From the NCBI GenBank assembly GCA_041946865.1, contig JBHGBF010000158.1, forward strand, positions 1-13,411: 13,411 nt of DNA, in the 5' to 3' direction. The notes beneath the pieces were generated by a model. It worked only from the letters and a program-made list of their open reading frames with translations. It ran no database searches and was not told the origin of the DNA. Below are positions 7,159 to 13,411 of the stretch, piece after piece. Source of the stretch: RPQK01 sp041946865 (lineage in GTDB: Bacteria; Acidobacteriota; UBA6911; RPQK01). How positions within the stretch are numbered: position 1 is the first letter of the stretch; every line of letters starts with the position of its first letter. A program made the position numbers and the translations under genes.

Positions 7159-8115
7159 ATGAAGCTGCGACCGGTGGTCTTGGTTTTCGCCGTGGTTCTG
7201 ATCTTCTCGGAGTGGGCCTGTCAGCGAGGTCTTAAGCGCGACGCGCCCGGGGGCGCCGTGGCTCTTGTCCTCAAGACGCTGAACAATCCCTACTACGTGG
7301 ACATGGAAAAAGGCGCCCAGGAAGCGGCCCGCACACTGGGTGTCGAGTTGGTAGTCCAGGCGCCTGAGCGCGAAATCGACGTGGAAAAGCAAATGCAGAT
7401 CGTTGAGAACCTGATCCAGCGGAGGGTCGCAGCGATCTGTCTGGCGCCTTGCGGCTCCCGGGAAATCGTCCCCGTCATAGCGAAAGCCAATCGACAGGGC
7501 ATTCCGGTCTTGATTCTGGACACGCGCGTGGACGCGAAAATATTGCGGGAGGCCGGTGGAACCGTGACGACGTTCATCGGTTCAGACAACTTTGAAGGCG
7601 GGCGGATTGCGGGGGACTTCATCGTTGAAGCGCTCGGCGGACGAGGGGAGGTCGGCATCCTGGAAGGTATCCCGGGGCACGAAACGAGCGATGAGCGAAC
7701 GCGCGGTTTTCGGACGGCCCTCGGCCGAAGCCCCGGAATCCGGATCGTGGCCTGTCAGACAGCCAACTGGGAGAGGGATCAGGGCTTTAATGTCTTTCAG
7801 AACATTTTGCAGTCACACCCGCAGATCCAGGCCCTGTTTGCCTGCAATGACCTGATGGCCCTCGGCGCCATCGAAGCGATTGCCGCGGCCGGGAAGACGG
7901 GAAAGATCCGGGTGGTCGGGTTTGACTTCCTCGCCGACGGCAGGGAAGCCATCCTGAGAGGCGCGATGGAAGCCTCGGTTGCCCAGCATCCCTATGACAT
8001 CGGGAGACTGGCGATTGAACACGCGCATCGAGCCATCAAGGGGGAGCCGATCCCAGCCGAGATACCGGTGACAGTGGAGCTGATCACGAGAGAGAAGATT
8101 AAGGCGGTCAGGTGA
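7159..8115 (+). CDS. Periplasmic sugar-binding lipoprotein, RbsB type (Peripla_BP_4)
   Basis: The 318-residue substrate-binding protein delivers a sugar-like ligand to the RbsAC-type importer. The N-terminus MKLRPVVLVFAVVLIFSEWAC is a signal sequence ending at Cys21, a likely lipidation site, although Glu at -3 makes the lipobox unusual. Family ligand contacts are recognisable: LNNPYY (41-46), ILDTR, HETSDERTRGF, LFACNDLMALGA and VGFDFLADG correspond to RbsB segments that hold ribose. The insertion DTR instead of DR and the Tyr pair suggest a changed pocket. The ATG at 7159 is chosen because GGAGG lies six bases upstream and a signal peptide follows directly; the frame is open back to 7057 without such support. 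The 133-base gap after the permease contains two hairpins. A higher dose of binding protein than membrane parts is normal for such operons. Confidence 0.92.
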   Translation: MKLRPVVLVFAVVLIFSEWACQRGLKRDAPGGAVALVLKTLNNPYYVDMEKGAQEAARTLGVELVVQAPEREIDVEKQMQIVENLIQRRVAAICLAPCGSREIVPVIAKANRQGIPVLILDTRVDAKILREAGGTVTTFIGSDNFEGGRIAGDFIVEALGGRGEVGILEGIPGHETSDERTRGFRTALGRSPGIRIVACQTANWERDQGFNVFQNILQSHPQIQALFACNDLMALGAIEAIAAAGKTGKIRVVGFDFLADGREAILRGAMEASVAQHPYDIGRLAIEHAHRAIKGEPIPAEIPVTVELITREKIKAVR

Positions 8116-8220
8116 AGCCAAACACGAACTCTGTGACTGGAGTTGCGTTACAGGGCCGTGCAGCCGAGGGTGCTGGAAAAGGGTTTCGGACGAGCGGAGT
8201 TCGCAGTCCGTTCGCAGTTG

Positions 8221-8239
8221 CGCCTTCAGGCGGGTTTTT
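8221..8239 (+). terminator. Weak intrinsic terminator candidate after the transport operon
   Basis: The stem CGCC/GGCG with a TTCA loop (8221-8232) is followed by GG and five T (8235-8239). The stem is short, so efficiency is doubtful, but the position about 105 bases after the stop of the binding-protein gene is suitable. Confidence 0.35.
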
Positions 8240-8278
8240 GCAAACGCAGATGCTTGCGGCGGATTAGCCCTGACAGGG

Positions 8279-8305
8279 TCGGGAGGCGCATCCTCCGACC
8301 TTTTT
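8279..8305 (+). terminator. Intrinsic terminator candidate inside the inverted repeat
   Basis: TCGGGAGG (8279-8286) pairs with CCTCCGA (8292-8298) through seven pairs with one bulged G and a CGCAT loop. The sequence ACC and five T (8301-8305) follow. It could stop transcription from the transport operon before the convergent lacI gene. Confidence 0.45.
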
Positions 8306-8369
8306 CAACATCCTCGCTGCGTGTGACGCGGCTCTTCCATGAGAAGGCCTTGTCAAGTTGTGGGCCGGT

Positions 8370-9380
8370 TTAAGGCACAGGAGGCGCTGCGCTTGACTCC
8401 CGTACGATCAGTTCGCCCGGTACTTTGATTTGAGTCTGTTCCTGCGCTCCCTCGAGGAGCTTGCATAGGATTTCCACCGCCATGCGGCCCATCTCTTGCT
8501 TGGGCTGCCGGACGGTCGTGAGGGGAGGCTCCGTGTAAGAGGCAATGGTCAGGTCGTCGAATCCGACGATCGAGATGTCCTGGGGGACACGAAGCCCGTG
8601 GACCCGGACAGCCCGCAGCGCGCCGAGGGCGGTCAAGTCGTTGTAGCAGAACACCGCGGTGGGCGGGTCCTGCAGGGCGAGGAGCCGGTTCATGGCCGGT
8701 CCCGACCCCTCGGCCTTCCCGTCGGCATGTACGACCAGAGCCGGCTCGAAAGGATAATCAGCCAGGGTCAGCGCCAGCCGGTAACCGGCAAACCGCTCGG
8801 TATCCGACTGAAGCCCGAACTGGTCTCCCAGGTAGGCGATCCGGCGATGGCCCAGCCGAATCAGATGCTGAACAGCTGCCACACTCCCACCGAGGTTATC
8901 GATCATGACGCTGTGGGCGAACTGATCAGGGTGATGGCTGTTGATCAGGACAATCGGAACTTTCAGCTCGCTCAGGAGCGGCATGTAGAGTGCGCCGATG
9001 CGTGAAGACAGGACCAGGATACCGTCTACGCGGCGTTCGTGAAACAGCCGGACGACTCGCAGCTCCCGGTCCGGGTCTGCCTTGCAGTTGCCGAGAATCA
9101 CCGAATAGCCCTTGTCGTTGGCCAGCTCCTCGACTCCGCTGACGACCTCGCCGATAAACGGGTCGGCGATCGTCGTAACAACCGCGCCGATGGTCCAGGT
9201 TTTTCTGGTCACCAGGCCTCGGGCCACGGCATTCGCGCGGTAGCCCATGTTATCGGCAATCTGGCGGATTCTTTCGGCGGTTTCAGGATTGACGAGGGGG
9301 CTGTAGCGCAAGGCGCGTGAGACAGTCGGGTGGGAGACCCGGGCGACACGCGCGACATCTTTGATCGAGACAGGTTTCAT
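8370..9380 (-). CDS. LacI-family transcriptional regulator
   Basis: The 336-residue repressor/activator has an N-terminal helix-turn-helix (IKDVARVARVSHPTVSRAL, residues 6-24) and a hinge segment YRANAVARGL (47-56), whose leucine normally inserts at the central CG of the operator. The C-terminal effector domain is RbsB-like (HRRIAYLGD, VFCYNDLTALGAL, ISIVGFDDL, TTVRQP). Such proteins bind a sugar or sugar phosphate and then lose or change DNA affinity. The ATG at 9380 gives a standard LacI N-terminus (MKPVSIKDV); a GTG at 9395 would add five residues. Neither start has a strong Shine-Dalgarno sequence. The gene diverges from the outer-membrane transporter gene. A 14-bp palindrome with central CG lies 65 bases upstream of the start, inside its own probable promoter, which suggests autoregulation. 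The convergent transport operon ends 254 bases away. Confidence 0.94.
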   Translation of the reverse strand: MKPVSIKDVARVARVSHPTVSRALRYSPLVNPETAERIRQIADNMGYRANAVARGLVTRKTWTIGAVVTTIADPFIGEVVSGVEELANDKGYSVILGNCKADPDRELRVVRLFHERRVDGILVLSSRIGALYMPLLSELKVPIVLINSHHPDQFAHSVMIDNLGGSVAAVQHLIRLGHRRIAYLGDQFGLQSDTERFAGYRLALTLADYPFEPALVVHADGKAEGSGPAMNRLLALQDPPTAVFCYNDLTALGALRAVRVHGLRVPQDISIVGFDDLTIASYTEPPLTTVRQPKQEMGRMAVEILCKLLEGAQEQTQIKVPGELIVRESSAAPPVP

Positions 9381-9443
9381 AATCTGATAAGGCACCCGAA
9401 AAGCGACCGCAACGATTCTCCCCCGCTGTCCCGGGATGGCTCT

Positions 9444-9472
9444 AATTTACACGTGTAAAAATTTCTTGACAA
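9444..9472 (-). promoter_or_regulatory. Probable lacI promoter
   Basis: Read on the minus strand, TTGTCA (9472-9467) is separated by 17 bases from TAAATT (9449-9444). The -35 overlaps that of the divergent gene because TTGACAA reads as TTGTCAA on the other strand. The palindrome 9446-9459 fills the space between -35 and -10 and part of the -10, an ideal place for self-repression. Confidence 0.5.
9446..9459. promoter_or_regulatory. LacI-type operator, 14-bp perfect palindrome TTTACACGTGTAAA
   Basis: The palindrome has a central CG like known LacI/PurR/CcpA-class sites. It lies between the divergent lacI-like and outer-membrane transporter genes, six bases upstream of the TTGACA of the latter. 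Its ACACGTGT core recurs at 1633-1640 and 9591-9598. Binding by the adjacent regulator is inferred. Confidence 0.7.
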
Positions 9473-9494
9473 GAGCATTTAGTTGGAATAGGGT
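9466..9494 (+). promoter_or_regulatory. Probable promoter of the outer-membrane transporter gene
   Basis: A perfect -35 TTGACA (9466-9471) is followed after 17 bases by TAGGGT (9489-9494), which matches three of six -10 positions. Transcription would start near 9501, leaving a leader of about 224 bases. The weak -10 next to an upstream operator would also fit activation. Confidence 0.5.
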
Positions 9495-9500
9495 CCGATT

Positions 9501-9724
9501 TGTCTTATCGGCTTGGTGCCGGGTCAAGTCTTGGAATCTATGGTATCCCCGTCTCAGGATTCACGGTGCCGGAAACGTATCTGCTCATGGACACGTGTGT
9601 TGGAGCCATCCGAATGGCAAGCTCGCCGAGGCTGGACACAAGCCGACCAGGCGGGAAGTGTAGCGGCTCGTGCGGGCCGCATAAGTGCGTTTCTCGGGCT
9701 GTAGGGCAAAACGGAGGGCGAAGT
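9501..9724 (+). promoter_or_regulatory. Long 5' leader of the outer-membrane transporter gene
   Basis: Between the probable promoter and the ATG at 9725 there are about 224 bases without a convincing gene. The leader holds a third ACACGTGT (9591-9598), 142 bp centre to centre from the main palindrome, and the ribosome binding site GGAGGG (9713-9718) six bases before the ATG. I recognise no known riboswitch. The frame of the downstream gene is open through it from 9500, but nothing there resembles protein. Confidence 0.4.
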
Positions 9725-12700
9725 ATGAGAGCGAAGCTTTCAGAATCGACTGTCGTCACATTCACTTTGGGATTGATCCTTTTCTCGGTCTTGGCTCTTG
9801 CTCCCTTGTTGGCGCAAACCGGGGCCAATACCGGTCTGCAGGGCCGGGTGACCGACCCGAGCGGTGGAGCAATCCCGGGCGTCACGGTCACGGTAACCCG
9901 GGCGGAAACGGGTGAAGTAAGAACCGTTGTCACGGACGACACCGGCGACTGGGAGGTTCGCCTTTTGACTCCCGGCGTCCACACGGTGACGTTCGAGATG
10001 ACGGGGTTCAAGAAGTTTACGCAGTCTGGTGTCAACGTGACTACTTCCGAGATGGCGACCGTGAACGTCACCATGCAGTTGGGCGAGATCGGACAGACCA
10101 TCGAGGTTACTGGCGATGCGCAGATGGTATCGGCGACCTCGGCCACCGTCATTAAGACCCTGGATAAGCGTGAGCTGGAGGCACTTCCGACGTCCTCGCG
10201 AAACTTCACACAGCTTCTGGTGATCGAGCCGGGTGTCTCGGCAGACATCAGCGAGCTGTTGTCCAACAATAATGCGTCGATTTCACCGAGCGTGAACGGC
10301 GCGCGCACCACGAACAACAGCTTCTCCTACAACGGAATCGACGTCACCAACCTGCTCTGCTGCAACGACGTGACGGGCGGATCGGGCGGCTCGCTGTCGC
10401 GCAACATGGCGCCGGCTCCGGAGACCCTGGAGGAGGTCAAGCTTCAGACCAGCCTGTTTGACGCAGCAACGGGCCGCAACGGCGGCGGCAATTTCCAGCT
10501 GGTCTCCAAGAGCGGCACGAACGAATTCCACGGCAGCGCTTACTGGTATCTCCAAAACGACAAGCTGATTGCCAACGAGTTCTTCTACAACCGGGGCGGC
10601 GTGGAGAGGCCGGTGTTGAGACGGAACGAGGCGGGCTTTACGCTCGGCGGGCCCATCATGAAGAACAAAACGTTCTTCTTCGGCTCTTTCCAGGGCACCC
10701 GCGCCTCGACATCCTTTGTCAACGAGTCGAACAACGTGGTCAGGATGCCGAAGGACCTGACGGACGACCGGTCGGATGCCGCGATCAATGCCTTTGCGCA
10801 GAAGGTCTGGCGTAAAACGAGCGGCCCGTTCAACGTCTCGGCCATCAACCCGATTTCAAGGGCGCTTCTGAAAGCGAAATTCCCCGACGGCAGCTACCTG
10901 ATCCCGTCGGGAGACAAAGGGACCAACTGCACATTGGCAAAAGGCCAGGTCGCCGAGAGTTGCCAGGTGATTTCGGTGATTCCTGCGACTTACGAGCAGA
11001 ACCAGTTCTCTGTTGCGTTGGATCATCAGTTGACCGAGCAAAACAAGCTGAGCGGCAAGTTCTTTTTCTCGAATCAGCCGAGCATCGATCCCTTGACCTC
11101 CAGTTCCGCTCTGAGTCGCTATGAGGTCGAGGAGCATACCGCCCAGCGCAGCCTCTCGATCACGGACGTTCATATTGTCAGCCCGACGACGGTAAACGAA
11201 TTCCGGGCAGGCTATTTCCGGAACAACAACAGCACGTTTGCGATCCCCTACTTCACTAACGCCGAGTTCGGCATCAACAACCCGCTTGCCAGCATCAGGC
11301 CGGACCTCGCCCAGATTCAGATCAACGGGGCGACAGACGTGGGGGACAGGATCACGTTCGGGACTCCGTCCAATGACACGCGCGACGTGCAGAACAGTTT
11401 TCTGTACGGCGATACTCTTTCCTTCACCCGTGGCCGGCATTCCCTGAGGGTCGGGGGCGAGTATCGGAGACATCAGGTCAACGGGAACCTGCAGGAAGAC
11501 AAGCACGGGCGCATCCGGACGAAGAGCTGGCACGAGTTCCTGACCGTGGGCTACAAGGATCCCGCGGATAAGGGTCGGGCGCGGCAGATGAACGACATCG
11601 TCCTGAATTACGGACAAACGATTCGAGGCTACCGGATGGCCGATACTAACCTGTTCCTGGCCGATGACTGGAAGGTGAGGCCGAACTTCACCGTGAATCT
11701 CGGGGTTCGCTGGGAATATTTCGGCTACCCGTACGAGGTCAACGGGATGCTCAGCTCTTTCGATTACGCGGCAGCGCTAGCCACGGGAAGGGCGGCGGAC
11801 GGCTTCCTGTTTGCGTCGAACTTCAAGCCCGAATCGGTCCCGGGTGGGACGGCACAGCCGCTCAAATTCTCCGACAGCCGCAGCATCCAGACCGGCGATT
11901 TCAACAACATCATGCCTCGCATTGGTTTTGCCTGGTCTCCTCGCGGCAACAACCGCTTCGTCGTTCGTGGCGGCTACGGTATGTTTTACGAGCGGATATC
12001 GAGCGGCTTCGCCAACTCTCTGCGGATGTCGGCCCCCTTCATGCGGGAAGCGCAGTTCAGCAGCATCGGCGATTACAACGCCTGGCCCTCCGATGTTGCG
12101 GCTATGCCCTTTCCGGACTTCTTCATCGGCTTTGACGACGGTGAGCCCCAGTTGAGGGGGACCAACAACCCGGACGAGGAGTTCGAGGCTTTTGAGACTC
12201 AGGTCATCGATCCCAGCCTGGCTACTCCTTACACCCAGCAGTGGAGCTTGAACATCCAGTGGGAGTTCATACCGAACTGGCTGCTTGAAGTCGGCTATAC
12301 GGGGTCCAAGGGAACCAAGCTGCTCCAGATCATCAACGCCAATCCTCCGATCGATGTCGACACCGTTGGGATGTTGCCACGTCCCGGAGTGCCGGGCGGA
12401 GGGTTTACCGGGAACTACTACGACCTGATCGACGACGAGTTCGTGAACGTGAAGACACCGCCATCCTGGTGCGACCTGACCGACGACCCCGGAGACTGCA
12501 CCATAGGAGCAGAGCTGCGGGCTCCAGTGCTTGGATTTGATGAGGACGAAGGCGTTAACACTCTCTACTCCAACGCGAACTCAATTTACAACTCGCTCCA
12601 GGCGAGCCTCCAAAAGAGGTTCAGCCAGGGCCACATGTACAACATCAATTACACCTTCTCCCGGTCGATCGACACCTTCTCGGACGAAAGCGACTATCAG

Positions 12701-13276
12701 GTGCAGCACGATCAGAGAAGGCCATACTTGAACCGCGGGCTTTCTGACTTCCATCGCAAGCACCGGCTGGTCCTGAGCGGCACCTGGGACCTGCCTTTGC
12801 GAGGACACAAGGTTCTCGACGGTTGGTCGCTGAGCGGCATCGGTACCTTCCAGAGCGGGACGCCGTTCACCGTGGTAGATTCCGATTACAGCGCGTTTCT
12901 TTTCGCTTCGACCGATCCCCGGCCGAATCTGGTCGCTTCCAGCCACGAGGACCAGACCACCCAGGGCCCGGTCAACGCGCGCGTTGACAATTATCTGAGG
13001 CGTGAGGCGTTCTCCAGCTCCGGTGCGTACTTCGGCAACCTGGGACGCAACACCGTCATCGGTCCGGATCAGCGCCGGGTCGACCTTGTCCTGTCGAAGA
13101 TGACCACGATTCGCGAGGGAATCTCCCTCGAGTTGCGCGGAGAGTTCTTTAACGCTTTTAATACCGTGAGCTTCCGTAATCCGGAGAACGATCTGACCGA
13201 ATCGTCGTTCGGCGAAATCGAAGCCACGCGCGGCGGACCGCGGGTCATTCAGCTGGGCCTGAAGTTGAAGTTCTAG
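9725..13276 (+). CDS. Oar-like TonB-dependent outer-membrane transporter with carboxypeptidase-regulatory-like domain
   Basis: The 1183-residue outer-membrane protein probably binds and imports a glycan or other large nutrient with energy from TonB/ExbBD. It has a signal peptide (1-30, cleavage likely after APLLA). A carboxypeptidase-regulatory-like beta-sandwich follows (about 36-120, GRVTDPSGGAIPGVTVTVT). Next comes a TonB-dependent plug (about 125-270, containing LEALPTSSRNFTQLL and NGARTTNNSFSYNGID). The rest is a large barrel with family segments such as GGPIMKNKTFFFGSFQGTR, LADDWKVRPNFTVNLGVRWEYF and TPYTQQWSLNIQWEF, ending LGLKLKF with the C-terminal aromatic residue usual for outer-membrane proteins. 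Length is typical of the Oar family. Cysteines occur only as three close pairs: 212/213, 402/413 and 916/925. The start at 9725 is supported by GGAGGG and the signal peptide. No SusD-like lipoprotein gene is next to it. It is divergent from lacI and near a matching inner-membrane importer. The substrate is unknown. Confidence 0.93.
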   Translation: MRAKLSESTVVTFTLGLILFSVLALAPLLAQTGANTGLQGRVTDPSGGAIPGVTVTVTRAETGEVRTVVTDDTGDWEVRLLTPGVHTVTFEMTGFKKFTQSGVNVTTSEMATVNVTMQLGEIGQTIEVTGDAQMVSATSATVIKTLDKRELEALPTSSRNFTQLLVIEPGVSADISELLSNNNASISPSVNGARTTNNSFSYNGIDVTNLLCCNDVTGGSGGSLSRNMAPAPETLEEVKLQTSLFDAATGRNGGGNFQLVSKSGTNEFHGSAYWYLQNDKLIANEFFYNRGGVERPVLRRNEAGFTLGGPIMKNKTFFFGSFQGTRASTSFVNESNNVVRMPKDLTDDRSDAAINAFAQKVWRKTSGPFNVSAINPISRALLKAKFPDGSYLIPSGDKGTNCTLAKGQVAESCQVISVIPATYEQNQFSVALDHQLTEQNKLSGKFFFSNQPSIDPLTSSSALSRYEVEEHTAQRSLSITDVHIVSPTTVNEFRAGYFRNNNSTFAIPYFTNAEFGINNPLASIRPDLAQIQINGATDVGDRITFGTPSNDTRDVQNSFLYGDTLSFTRGRHSLRVGGEYRRHQVNGNLQEDKHGRIRTKSWHEFLTVGYKDPADKGRARQMNDIVLNYGQTIRGYRMADTNLFLADDWKVRPNFTVNLGVRWEYFGYPYEVNGMLSSFDYAAALATGRAADGFLFASNFKPESVPGGTAQPLKFSDSRSIQTGDFNNIMPRIGFAWSPRGNNRFVVRGGYGMFYERISSGFANSLRMSAPFMREAQFSSIGDYNAWPSDVAAMPFPDFFIGFDDGEPQLRGTNNPDEEFEAFETQVIDPSLATPYTQQWSLNIQWEFIPNWLLEVGYTGSKGTKLLQIINANPPIDVDTVGMLPRPGVPGGGFTGNYYDLIDDEFVNVKTPPSWCDLTDDPGDCTIGAELRAPVLGFDEDEGVNTLYSNANSIYNSLQASLQKRFSQGHMYNINYTFSRSIDTFSDESDYQVQHDQRRPYLNRGLSDFHRKHRLVLSGTWDLPLRGHKVLDGWSLSGIGTFQSGTPFTVVDSDYSAFLFASTDPRPNLVASSHEDQTTQGPVNARVDNYLRREAFSSSGAYFGNLGRNTVIGPDQRRVDLVLSKMTTIREGISLELRGEFFNAFNTVSFRNPENDLTESSFGEIEATRGGPRVIQLGLKLKF

Positions 13277-13292
13277 TTCCGCGGAGTTGCCA

Positions 13293-13357
13293 CGCTTCTA
13301 CGGAGCCGCGCACGAAGCGGAGGGTGTTGAAAGTGGGCGCAGGCCCGAAGGGCCCTG
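13293..13357 (+). repeat. Hairpins after the outer-membrane transporter gene
   Basis: CGCTTC (13293-13298) can pair with GAAGCG (13314-13319). Further on, CAGGCCC (13340-13346) pairs with GGGCC-C-TG (13350-13357) around a GAA loop with one bulged C. The second is a stable GC stem. No T-run follows either, so they may be mRNA 3'-end structures or Rho-dependent stop regions rather than classical terminators. Confidence 0.45.
13320..13336 (+). repeat. Partial copy of the inverted-repeat arm
   Basis: This 17-base stretch begins GAGGGTGTTGAAA. It matches the 8166-8182 arm at 13 of 17 positions and the reverse complement of the 8299-8315 arm at 14 of 17. A second arm was not found before the window ends, so the element may continue outside or be a fragment. 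Confidence 0.4.
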
Positions 13358-13411
13358 GACTTTGGCGAAAATAAACAGATGTGTGAACATTTTTTACGCC
13401 GAAGGCGTTAG
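13358..13411. other. Non-coding tail with operator-like half motif and small hairpin
   Basis: No gene is visible in this tail. GTGTGAACATTTT (13381-13393) differs by one base from GTGTGCACATTTT at 1637-1649, where it flanks the divergent operator. ACGCC-GAA-GGCGT (13396-13408) forms a small hairpin. The region may be the upstream control region of a gene beyond the window. Confidence 0.3.

Larger units (their letters stand above)
8161..8320. repeat. Long imperfect inverted-repeat element between the transport operon and lacI
   Basis: The left arm GAGGGTGCTGGAAAAGG (8166-8182) pairs with the right arm CCTTTTTCAACATCCTC (8299-8315) over 17 positions, with one mismatch and two G-U pairs. CAGC (8161-8164) and GCTG (8316-8319) extend the stem past a bulged C. 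The interior (about 115 bases) holds smaller hairpins: CGCC/GGCG (8221-8232), CCCT/AGGG (8268-8278) and GGAGG/CCTCC (8282-8296). No credible gene lies within. It looks like a small non-autonomous repeat or a structured 3' region. A related arm occurs at 13320-13336. Confidence 0.6.

Noticed and set aside
8161..8320. CRISPR array or tRNA-like structure in the hairpin-rich gap
   Set aside because: There are no regularly spaced direct repeats, and I could not fold a cloverleaf with a recognisable anticodon arm. The structure is a single long inverted repeat.
8143..8373. Small plus-strand open frame of 76 codons in the gap before lacI
   Set aside because: It coincides with the inverted repeat and its hairpins, has no good ribosome binding site, and ends over the lacI stop region.
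9500..9724. 75-residue extension of the outer-membrane transporter
   Set aside because: It precedes a clear signal peptide and a GGAGGG ribosome binding site at 9713-9718. The extension would bury the signal sequence.

Overview
The window is about 13.4 kb of GC-rich bacterial DNA, densely coding on both strands. It looks like a chromosomal carbohydrate or polyol utilisation locus. The best hint to its origin is the large outer-membrane protein at 9725-13276. It has a carboxypeptidase-regulatory-like N-terminal domain fused to a TonB-dependent barrel (Oar type), a family strongly expanded in Acidobacteriota. Together with high GC and short GC-rich repeats between genes, this suggests an acidobacterium, but this is inference and no marker gene is present.

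Layout, left to right. (1) Minus strand, reading left off the edge: a zinc-dependent medium-chain dehydrogenase (505-1587), then, with no gap between stop and start, a PfkB-family sugar kinase cut by the window edge (1-504). (2) A short divergent control region (1588-1699) with the palindrome CACACGTGTG. (3) Plus-strand operon: a 953-residue FAD plus Fe-S oxidoreductase of the YdiJ/GlcD-GlcF fusion type (1700-4561), followed by a ribose-type ABC importer in the order ATPase (4589-6091), permease (6078-7025), binding lipoprotein (7159-8115). (4) A non-coding stretch (8116-8369) built around a long imperfect inverted repeat with terminator-like hairpins. (5) A LacI-family regulator on the minus strand (8370-9380). 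(6) A second divergent control region with the 14-bp perfect palindrome TTTACACGTGTAAA. (7) The Oar-like outer-membrane transporter. (8) A 135-bp tail with hairpins and a partial repeat.

A reasonable working model is as follows. The outer-membrane protein brings a substrate into the periplasm. The RbsB-like lipoprotein and RbsAC take it through the inner membrane. The zinc dehydrogenase and the FAD/Fe-S enzyme oxidise the substrate or a derived hydroxy acid, and the PfkB kinase phosphorylates a product. The LacI-family protein would control both divergent regions, because both carry the same ACACGTGT core with a central CG, next to or inside promoter-like elements. The substrate cannot be read from the sequence.

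I saw no phage, IS transposase, CRISPR array, tRNA or rRNA. I see no clearly new class of system. The most interesting points are the locally shared operator, the back-to-back lacI/oar promoters, the lost cysteine motif in the oxidase, and the repeat element between the transport operon and lacI.
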